From Pomphorhynchus laevis (taxonomy: Eukaryota; Acanthocephala; Palaeacanthocephala; Echinorhynchida; Pomphorhynchidae): a DNA stretch of 64,000 nt. Positions 35,401 to 43,900 of the stretch are shown piece after piece. A program made the position numbers and the translations under genes. The stretch is taken from the NCBI GenBank assembly GCA_012934845.2, contig WNNJ02002659.1, positions 48,061 through 112,060 on the forward strand, read 5' to 3'. The notes below the pieces were generated by a model that saw nothing but the letters and a program-made list of their open reading frames with translations, was not told the origin of the DNA and did not search any database. Positions within the stretch are counted from its first letter, which is position 1; each line of letters begins with the position of its first letter.

Positions 35401-36049
35401 AACATTTTGATTCAGTTTAATGTTTTAACATATTTTTTTAATTATAGAAAAACATTAAAAGATTACAAAAATACGTTTACTCTTAATTTTCATGAACGAT
35501 AAGGTAAAATTGAATAACAAAATTATTTTTATATTTCGCTAGTAACTATTTGCATCTTCAAAAATTATAAAGGTTTCTAATTCAATTCTAGTTATAGTAC
35601 CAATTTGGCTATGAATATGTAAAATAAGGATGATTATAGTATAATAACATTATGTCTCTCAGATTGAACAAAAAAATATAATTTTCGGGAATATTATATA
35701 TATAATATATAATATAATAAATATGTAAATTAGTATATTATTTATATCACTAATATATAATATATTAGTGTATAGCTTAAAACTATTTGTGAATCCATAT
35801 ATAAAATTTATGCTTTCTGTATTAATCGAATCGCCTTTTAGATATCTAGACAAATATCGTGATCGCAAAGAAATGAATGCCGAAGCTCTGCAATTGTACT
35901 TGAGCAAACAGTGTCCGTTCCGTGGGAATGTAGAAGATATCCCGTTTCCACATGCTGAACCAATACCCTCAGATATTCCAAGTTGGAAGCGAGAAGAAAT
36001 TTCTGACATGTATTCGAGATTTAATCAATGGGCTCATATGCCTAAATAG
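23461..36049 (+). CDS. MRPL38: Mitochondrial ribosomal protein L38 (mL38, PEBP-like), 9 exons
   Basis: mL38 is a large-subunit protein of the mitoribosome with a phosphatidylethanolamine-binding-protein fold. Exons: 23461-23671, 25209-25343, 25388-25496, 27697-27829, 27879-28000, 28054-28194, 34186-34325, 34371-34458, 35842-36049 (1287 nt, 428 aa; human 380). Phases match at all eight junctions. Landmarks: exon 3 REWINERSGIQALHSLAHHY (human RAEWERTCGP...LAEYY); exon 5 LAVNLDGNPVD...LHWMT; exon 6 PYPLRGLGYHRIVYLL (human FPARGSGIHRLAFLL); exon 7 LTPVGLAFMQCKWDLSVSNV (human MTPAGLSFFQCRWDDSV); exon 8 QEPIYDYDF; exon 9 YLDKYRDRKEMN and SDIPSW. The N-terminus is basic, as for a mitochondrial presequence. 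The exon 4 start could instead be 27721. Exon 1 is assigned by phase and position only. Introns 1, 3 and 6 carry PLE and R1 sequence. Confidence 0.86.
24070..24980 (-). mobile_element. PLE/R1 copy in MRPL38 intron 1, minus orientation
   Basis: The + strand order is: R1 arm (24100-24255), a PLE RT scrap with EYEFVHNCVKNKSKLYKYIK on the minus strand (24330-24410), post-RT sequence (24470-24530), a second R1 arm (24545-24640), a structured core (24655-24734) and an outer arm with CTTATTCTAATACAAAGTAT (to about 24980). A close relative in the opposite orientation lies at 33.25-33.88 kb in intron 6 of the same gene. Confidence 0.7.
25850..27150 (-). mobile_element. PLE RT copies in MRPL38 intron 3, minus strand
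   Basis: Minus-strand frame 27108-26776 encodes NKILKAIKAHFKKYCKVIEI, TGIKHYFSINSTKEFLEQ and YDFSTLYTNL (PLE RT motif A region). Frame 26714-26286 encodes the more N-terminal DK-type ASNNFVFICKNLYC, ILYWNPKLHKNPIKPRFIC and again the FKKYCKVIEINTGIKHYF block. That last block occurs a third time, decayed, at 25860-25990. The order implies head-to-tail partial copies, a known habit of PLEs. All are broken. Confidence 0.75.
28560..29885 (+). mobile_element. PLE family 2: RT plus GIY-YIG endonuclease, in MRPL38 intron 6
   Basis: The RT part contains GVAMGSPLAPALADLFIQKF (motif B, near 28773-28832), YRYIDDIFLVW (catalytic YIDD, near 28882-28914) and LPFIDCEV. The connecting region continues at 29152-29466. 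The endonuclease part begins near 29510 with GGIYNITC, then FYISQTARTLC and EHKSAL, the GIY-YIG signature. It lies just beyond the RT, as in canonical PLEs. The copy is broken but keeps all the major parts except the N-terminus. A hammerhead-like motif follows at 29840-29873. Confidence 0.8.
30013..30052. repeat. 40-bp perfect palindrome
   Basis: Each arm is 20 bp (beginning ATTGTTGGAACCAG) and is exactly mirrored with no spacer. It sits in MRPL38 intron 6 between two PLE copies. No mismatch was seen in 20 base pairs, so it is either recent or maintained. Confidence 0.85.
30090..30400 (+). mobile_element. PLE family 3 partial: RT motif B segment and 3' end
   Basis: A segment reads FKYENKLYHQIKDTFMATLV and TYAGLNTTYIEQ, the RT motif B region of a third PLE family. 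It is joined to a 3' end with TTTTAACGTTTTGCC and CGTAATTAGTCTGAACAA (30335-30382), the latter related to the inverted repeats at 61.55-61.86 kb. The coding part is duplicated at 30594-30720. Confidence 0.65.
30590..31990 (+). mobile_element. PLE family 3: RT and GIY-YIG endonuclease remnant
   Basis: From the motif B segment (30594-30720) the sequence continues to WKRYVDDIFLSWPATLPELH (catalytic YVDD, near 30757-30816). A long decayed connector follows, then a GIY-YIG domain at 31418-31642: CNCKSKYLVYLKSC and QYVGQTSTNYHIR. A post-ORF block with CTGAAGA (31936-31942) and GAAAC (31956-31960) follows. Broken in several places. The 100 bp around 31680 and 31740 contains a short inverted repeat (cgtcagtt... 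type) of unknown meaning. Confidence 0.75.
32110..32640. repeat. Complex inverted/direct repeat element
   Basis: The block AAACAGCACCGCCG...GGATCCTC...GACCAAT (about 32309-32352) is the reverse complement of 32588-32632. The phrase TTGCGCTTTCGAAGTCAATG occurs at about 32219 and again at 32376. GAAAAACATACTATATAT (32154-32171) is mirrored near 32416-32434. Together these look like a non-autonomous foldback or MITE-type element rearranged once. No coding content is recognised. Confidence 0.6.
32925..33052 (-). mobile_element. tRNA-derived SINE head, family 1
   Basis: On the minus strand an A-box-like TGGCCTAGCAG (33037-33027) is followed about 33 nt later by a B-box-like GCTTGAATC (32994-32986). 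This is the internal RNA polymerase III promoter spacing of a tRNA. The cloverleaf is not complete, so it is a tRNA-derived SINE rather than a tRNA gene. The 3' body extends towards lower coordinates but its end is not clear. Confidence 0.5.
33250..33880 (+). mobile_element. PLE/R1 copy in MRPL38 intron 6, plus orientation
   Basis: This mirrors the copy at 24.4-24.9 kb: 'gcatagcagttcctaatgat' (33286 on), an R1 arm with TTATTAGCCCATTCATAAAA, PLE post-RT and RT scrap (33440-33580, containing AATATGAATTTGTTCATAAC), outer arm, and a structured core at 33760-33839 whose P0 is AAATACGT/ACGTATTT. A second arm follows to about 33870. Confidence 0.7.
34837..35570. repeat. Diverged direct repeats inside MRPL38 intron 8
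   Basis: The sequence at 34837-34905 (GGTAAAGGTGAAATTCAA... TTCGCCAGTAACTAC) recurs at about 35502-35568 with roughly one change in six. A second pair (AAAATTTATATAATGTATTA) occurs at about 35070 and 35227. So the 1.4-kb intron grew by an internal duplication of about 0.6-0.7 kb, or holds two copies of an unknown repeat. Confidence 0.55.
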
Positions 36050-36270
36050 ATTAATAATTTGTTATTATTTCAGTATTGTTTAATTGCTGTTTCTTATCAA
36101 CGTAATGATTTGATTTGTTGCCATCAAAAATTTCAGCAATAAAAAAGTTTTATTGCATTACACTATAACACTATAATAATTATTATTAGTAATAAGAACG
36201 TGTTTCATTATTCATTGATTTTTTTAAGTTTTTATTAGTTCAGAACTTTCATTCAATCCGATGCTAAATC

Positions 36271-36770
36271 TTTAAAGGGTGCAAGTAAATTGGTGACAAA
36301 GGAACCCGGATTAAAACCTGTACCAGAAGGCTTTCAATTCGAGGTAACTACAAGTACACGAGATAGAGAAGCAAGAGCGGACATCAGTTGTAATGGTTTA
36401 TACGGGAATATTTTGAAGCAGTCTTATTTAGACATATGCGTGTTCAACAATTTGGCTCCATCATATTCATTGGAAAGAATGAACGATCCTTTTAAATACC
36501 ATGAGAATCGAAAAATGTTAAGTATTCAGAGCGTGTTAAGAAAATTGACGAAGGATCGTTTCATCCGATGATATTTTCAGTAGTTGGAGGTATTGGGGGA
36601 AGAAGCGAATTGGATTTTTAAACAAATGGCTAAGAAAATGTCAGATAAGTTGGTCGAGAAATATCCCGACATAATCAGAAAGCTGAGAGCAAATGTGTCC
36701 ATCTGTATGGCTAAATCTGTGTATTTGACGATGCGAAGAAGGCGAATTTCGAATTTCACATAAAATTGAT
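36271..36770 (+). mobile_element. REL-endonuclease fragment of the 17.7-20.5 kb element family, copy 2
   Basis: The frame 36290-36571 encodes ARADISCNGLYGNILKQSYL, DICVFNNLAPSYSLE and KYHENRKM. These are the aspartates and K/H-rich helix of the restriction-like endonuclease domain, as in the 17.7-20.5 kb element. A frameshift near 36567 leads to FSVVGGIGG in another frame. Only the C-terminal domain is present, about 220 bp after the MRPL38 stop. Confidence 0.7.
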
Positions 36771-37036
36771 TTTTTACTTAAAAACAAAATGTATTGATGG
36801 ACCCAGATTAGAGGGTAACCAATATTGTAATAATTATTTAGATTAAATAGTAATAAGGAAAATATATTTGCGCTTTTGAATCGAATATGATAGGAAGCGC
36901 AACTACGTGATTGCAACTACTTGCGATCAATTGTAATAACTGTTTGTGAAAGTTGTATTAAAATAAAAAAATTATTATTTTTTAAATTTAATTTTCGTCA
37001 ATTTAAAAGTTAATATTAAATTTAGAATTAACGACA

Positions 37037-37065
37037 ATATCTTCTACACTCCCACGGAACGGACA
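37037..37065 (-). repeat. 29-bp inverted copy of MRPL38 exon 9
   Basis: The reverse complement of 37037-37065 equals 35912-35940 of MRPL38 exon 9 with one mismatch (G for A in 'GGGAGTG'). It lies immediately before the second REL-endonuclease fragment. A chance match of this length is very unlikely. Confidence 0.75.
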
Positions 37066-37440
37066 TTGTGTGTCCCTTAATTTCTACATAAGTTTTTTTA
37101 ATAACTTTGCTCCTTCATATCCAAATGCATCGTCTAGTTTCGTATATCATGAACAAAGGAAAAATAATAAATATCTTGAACGCTTCCAAACAATCGAGAA
37201 CGATTCTTTTGTACCTCTTGTCTTCTCAGTTTGTGGAGGAATTGGGCCGGCAACGGACATCTTGCTAAAATATTTTGCCAGAAATTCGAAGACATATCAA
37301 AATGGTTACACCGATATAATTGCAAATTTGCGTTGCCATGTATCGTTTATAATGGATAAGATGAGTCACTTTACTATACGCGCAAGTCGATTACCTTCAA
37401 TTGATAATAATCAATTTGAAGATGTCAAGAAAAGTTAAAA
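37066..37440 (+). mobile_element. REL-endonuclease fragment, copy 3
   Basis: The frame 37070-37438 encodes FNNFAPSYPNASSSFVYHEQ, RKNNKYLERF, SFVPLVFSVCGG and the helical C-terminus ending near RLP. It parallels copies 1 and 2 from just after the second catalytic aspartate onward. It is 5' truncated at the 29-bp exon-9 copy. Confidence 0.7.
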
Positions 37441-37968
37441 ATTATTTTCTTTTGTGAATGTTTGTACATTGACTCAAGTTATGTTTCGTTACCAAAAAAA
37501 TTATTATTTAAAAAGATGCTAACGGAAGCTAAATATCAAAAATAATTTCGTCTTTCCTTTGATCCAGCTCCAATAATTATCTTTAAGTTTTTATTTATCC
37601 CTCTTTATAATTTTGCAATCTGCTAACTAAACAATAGTCATTTTTGATTTCAAATTGCGTATTTAAATAATATTTATTTAATGCCGTTACTAGTTTATGT
37701 TATTAAATAAATATTTTTGTTATTAAATAAAATAGTTGGAAATAATAAGAAATTTGGTATATAGTTGGAACATAATACTTCTTCCATAATTGTTAGTCTA
37801 GCGATAACTGATCTGTCGATTTCAAATGCGAAACAATAGCAATCGTATTATCCTACGCAATGTTTGCATATTTGGAAGAATTCGATTAATTAAAATAATT
37901 TGTTGACATAAGCGAATTCATCTTTTAATTTGCAACTTATTAAAGTTACGTAAATTTCTAAATTGTAG

Positions 37969-40900
37969 ATGTCTTTTCGACTATCGAGTTTTCGTAAGGG
38001 ATTCAAGTCATTAAATGATTGTGATGAATACGAGGGTATCATTATAAAATCTGAAATTTATTTTTTTTGTGTTAGATATCGTTATAGTACGAAAGCTTTT
38101 GCCATTGCAAAGTTGGTCTGCGTTCTTTAAAAAAATTTTCCTTGCCGATGATTTCAAAGAAAATGCCAAAGACGATCTAATATTTTTTGTTAGGAAATCG
38201 CAAATGTTAAACAATGACTGTGATGATGAACTAGAGAGAGTAAGTGTTTTCAAGGTTCGGGAATTAATAAATTTCTTGTTTTATTTACTAATTTAGCCAA
38301 TTTATATTGGAAGTTAAAATCAAATCATAAATATGTATGAAGCGTTTTTTAATTTTAACCCATGCGTATAAATAATATATAATCATATGATTTATATATA
38401 AATTCTAAACTTTTGTCTTTTTTCTGTTAAAAATAGAAAATACTAAATGATAAAAATCTAGCATTTTTAAATGTTTTAAGATCAAAAAATTAAATAAAAT
38501 CTATTTGATTAAATTTAATCAAATTTATTTGATTACAAAATCAAATAAATCAAAGTGAGTTACGTATTTAATATAATTATAAAATAAGAAAAAAAGTAAA
38601 ATCAATTTTGATTTTGTTAAATCAAAATTTAATAATTAAAATAATTATTAATTATTATGTTAGAATATTTTATATAATTTATATAAAGTTAAAAGTCAAA
38701 ATTTAAATTTAAAATGAAGTCAATTTTTATTAAAAAAAACTATAGAATTCAAAAAATTATAGAATTTCGTATTTTATATCGAAACAAATTTATTTACAAT
38801 TTTCTTATTAATAAAATCATAAATAATGAAGAGTTAACCCGCTTCATCATCGGGAGATCCCACGTCTTTCGACGTGGGATCTTTTGACGTGTGCATATAA
38901 GGATGTCAATACATGCTCGATGTTTAAACCTCGTACATAGAGTCCGCAATGCACACGCCTCCACCATTTGGCCACGCGGGGCTATATAGTACATTTATGA
39001 ATAATGCAATGTTCTCGGGTGATTACCAATACTACAAATGGATTGATATGTTAATCCGCTTATATGGATTCACTTTTATAAAGAGCGCATAAGATTTTTC
39101 TTTCCTGTTAGTGTATGTCAATGCAAACACTGAATTAATTCAAAAAGCAAAGCATAGGATTTAAAATGAAGTCAATTTTTATAAAAAAACTATATAATTC
39201 AAAAAAATTATAGAATTTCGTATTTTGTATCGAAACAAATTTATTCTACCAATTGACAAATATTACTGTCTAAAAGAAGAAAATAGAAAATTTTTAAATT
39301 GATAAATTAATCTCTAAATTTTAAAATAAAAATGTCCAGTTTTTTTTCAAATTTACTTAGATACTGAGTGCCAGAACTTACGCAAATATGATTAAGATAG
39401 CTTTCGAACTGTACAACAAATAGACAGACTTTGTTCTAGAGTTTTATCTTCTATATTTTAAGATGTGGCAGTAAGCGAGCTAGATAAAATACTAATACTT
39501 CTCAATAAATAGAAATATGCAATATCATCCTTATAATATTACATACATCGTCTGTTATTTATTAGTCAATTTATAAAAGTTGACTTTTATTTTAAATTTA
39601 AATTTTAAATTTTGACTTTATATAAATTATATAAAATCTGATATAGACATTATTAATTATTTACAAATGTTTATTATTTAATTGTTTAAATTTTATTTAG
39701 CATTATTTTTAATTTATAAATAATATAAAATACGTAGACTCAGTGATAATTCATTATGAAATTTCAGTGAAATTTTCGAATTGATAAATTAATCTCTAAT
39801 GGAGTGCATGGAGTTTTTAGTGCACACGCCTCCACCATACGGTTACGCGTGTTAAAATTAATATTAATTGATAAAAATTAAAAATACTAAATACTAAATT
39901 AAATATTAAATTAATATTTAATGGATTAATTTTTTAATCCATTATTTTAATTTATACTAACTAAATACTAAAAAATAATATTTAATTGATTAATTTATAT
40001 TGTCTCATATGGTTAATTATCCAAGCTGATGATAGTTAGAAGTGCTAGCTAATGACTGGGTAAGGATTAACTCGTGTTTATAATTAACTTGTCTGATGGA
40101 GTCAGATCTAAACATTCATCAAGACAGTTGGAATCAAGGAGGCATCTATCAAAACACGTTCATTGTACTTTATAAACTTTTTATTTACATGATTAGTAAC
40201 GATTAGACTATCGATGTTGATGTGTACGTGAGTGACTGCTTATTAAATATGCAATTACCAAAGAAATGTAATCTAACGCATCAAATTAAACGCGTAAAAT
40301 TATCTTTATTCATTTTTGTGATTTCTTACTATTGAGTAATCATATTTGATTGTTCAGATACGTTTAAGATCGTTTAGGATGTTGATGTATTTAGAATTGG
40401 GAGTAGATCAGTGCCTTTGTTAGAAGATTCAGAAACTGTTTACGATTGGAAGCATTCTGTATATTTAAACTTCGTTTTGCATGGGGTAAGTTTAGCGCTA
40501 AAAAGATTGATGATGTTCAAAATTTATTTTAGTTTGAATATGTTGCCACTCTAGCAATCTGCACAATGTGTTCTGACTCAAATCGTCTGCAAATTCTTTC
40601 AAAACATACAAAGGTATATTTGATTATTCCCAATATTGATATAAAAGGAAATCTTTAAGTGTCATTTTAAAATAAAATGTTATAATTTGAACACTCCACA
40701 AAATAGTGTTTAGTGTAAAATGTATTTCAATGTAACATTCTGCGTTTTTTTAAATTTTCACAGCCGTTTTTTGTTTTAGTTATAAAAATTTCTTAAGAAA
40801 TAACGTTAAGAAATAAATAAAGAAATAACACAATGACACTTGTCGTTCTATTCAAAATTAAAAGTGATATTTTATATTTGAGAATTTCTATGATAAATAT

Positions 40901-43900
40901 TTCAATTTGCTAGCAATTGATAGTAGAATATTTGAATCAAAATGAAATTTTCTGTCAATTTTGATGATCAAAAATATTATTATATTAATATTATATTGTA
41001 TAATATTAGTATTTATAATACACGTATTGATACGAAAACGCGTTGTATTCGTATTTATACGAGTAATTTTAGTAAATTCAAACAAATTCAAAACAATTCA
41101 CAAATATTAGTTGAGAGTAGGTGAATAAATATTAATTATTTAATAATTAATATCAATTTATTTATTAATAATAAATTATTATTAATTATTTGAAATTTTT
41201 TTAATGTTAGTTAATTGAGAGACAGGCACATATTTATACATTTAAGTTTACGTTACAGTATCGTTGCTTAAATTTATTAATTATTTAAAATTTTGGTATG
41301 TTAGTTAATTGAGAGACGGGCACATTTTTATACATTTAAGTTTACGTTACAGTATCGTTGCTTAAATTTACATTTGACTAGTTGTTGATGGCATTTAATC
41401 TTTTTTCGTATACTCGCTTTATTTTCAGATTATTAGAAATATAATATCAAGAATGACATTCTGTATCACCAAGTAATAATCTGCCAAAGTGTATAAAATA
41501 AATCAATTAAAATTTCGAAATTTCGAAATTTTAATAAGAAATCTTAATATGCCATTCTTGCATTTTTATTTTGAACTATTTTTCTAAGAAAGTATGTGGC
41601 TGTCCAATGTTGCGAAATGAAAATGAAGAAGGTCGAGAAAACAAAATGGCATATCCAACAGTCATATTCACTATAGATGCAATTACAGAGGTAATCACAA
41701 TTTGCTATTTAAAATATTTGTTAAAATACTTTTATTTATTTGTTTATGAAATTAATATATTTAATAAATTTATTTATTTTATTAATACAAAAATTATTTA
41801 TTAAAACGAAATTTAATATTTAATTTTATTGATTAGTTCAATATAGTTATTAAATTAATATTAATATTTAATATAATTATTAATATTATTATTTTGTATA
41901 TTTTCTCTATTTAATACAATTTTCTTTGGATTATATACAAAATTATTCAAATTGTGATTGATAAATTTACGGCTCATTTATCTCGCAAATTGATGCAAAT
42001 TAAATATAATAAATTATTTTTTTTGTAATACATTTCTCGATAATATTAGAAATATCATTTAATTTACGTTTTACAAAAGAGATTATTTAATCTCTTCAAA
42101 TGTAAGCTCGTTTTTCTTTAGATTTTTACCTTCTTGTTTCAAACCAGCAAAATATTGAAAGTTGTCTAAATTGTTTTTCTTCTACTTATATTCAGTATCA
42201 ATATTATATAACTTTGTGTTCTTATTCTCCACAATAAACCTGATAATGTCATTCCGTGGTTCCACTTTCATATCCAATCGGAAATTTAGTTTTCTTCGGT
42301 TTTTCCATTACCTATTTATTAGTTAGTCAACTTTCGACACATTTTTCTTTCCATGTTTTAGCTTCCTGTATAGAATTAGTCTTCGCTATTCTGTGCCTTG
42401 TATTCTGCTAATCCGATTACGCTGATTTTATAAGCGAAATTTTGTAAAGACATGTTTTCTCCTTCATAGTGTATCGATAGAACGGCGTATGACATGCCGA
42501 CATACCAGCATTTTAGGATTAATAACAAATATTTACAACTAGAATAGAGCGAAAATTTTTTATTTATTTAAAGACAAATTTTTGATAGCGGCTGCTATAA
42601 GAAAACAAAATCACATGTAAAACGTATGTTGTTTATTTTCTGTTCAATAATGGTTATATACAAATTTACAAACATCACTTCAAACATTCAAACATTTTGA
42701 TGTGTCTCCATCAAAATGCAATGTTCACAAATTCAACGTAAAAGAAATAAAACCTATTATTTCAAGCATATTTGAACAACCGGCGAGATGCGGGCCGGAT
42801 CCGGTCCGTCTATTATTTTCATCAGGTCTTCTGCTATAATTTGAAGCTGATATATATAGATCGACGAAGTGTGTTAATCTAGCCCTTCAGGTCAGAATAA
42901 GATGACAATATTGCCCCCTTAGTGTTCAAGCTTCCTCATCCCTGATTTAAAGCAAAGCAATAAACAGACTAAGATTTAAATTTAATTAAGATTACTAATT
43001 AATAATGAAATTTAAATAATATATTTATAAAATATTTGCCATTATTATAAAATATTAAGATAATTACATACAATAGGTATATTTTATATATTTTTTATAT
43101 ATTATGTATTTTCCATTGTTGCCTAATATGGAAGAAGTGACGTAAATCTCGGGATTCTTCCGTGCTCTTTTTCATTAATATTTCTTAACATTAACGCAAA
43201 TTCGTGTTTATTAATTAATGTTTTGCTAATAATTAATAACACTTTTGTATTAATTGCTTGCAAAAATGTTGTTTTGATCCACGCTTCGTGATAAATAGCA
43301 TTGATACGCATCATAGCGCAGAGGCAGTAGCTCACGTCTACAGAAGTGATCACTATATTAATTTTTACGGTGGAATTGCTATTTGCCTTAAGACAATTTA
43401 TCCAGAAGACTCAAAAAATCTACGTATATCGAGTCACAATAATCTTTGTAATAAATCGAACTGGATGTCAACATTATCATTGTTGCCAAATATGGAATAT
43501 GTGACGTAATTCTTAGGATTCTTCCGTGCTATTTTTCTAAATATCAATGAATTGTTGATAAATAAATACAAATGTTTTTTACTAAAGAATTATTTTATCT
43601 AATTTTTGATTAAAAAATATTTTATTTTAAAAAACTTTATTATTCAAGTTGAATGAATTGGAAACATTTGGTTTTTTTAACTATTAACATTGCAGTATTT
43701 GTTTCGATAAAATAGGAGTTTAAAAATGCATATATAATTTTTTCTGCGAAATATGATGTAAACGAACTGTTTGTATTTCATTTGGTTACTAAAAGTAATT
43801 TTATTTGTTTACTACTCCTTGATATTTTTAATACTTTAATTTTATTGATAATAATAATCAGCGTTTTAATAATCAACCTTTATAAATTTCAATAGGTAAC

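Noticed and set aside
35768-36049. A stand-alone 93-codon gene
   Set aside because: The conserved part starts exactly after an AG acceptor at 35841 and matches the MRPL38 C-terminus. The first 24 codons are intron.
38922-38974. Functional tRNA gene
   Set aside because: A- and B-boxes are spaced like a tRNA, but acceptor and anticodon stems do not pair. Called a SINE head instead.
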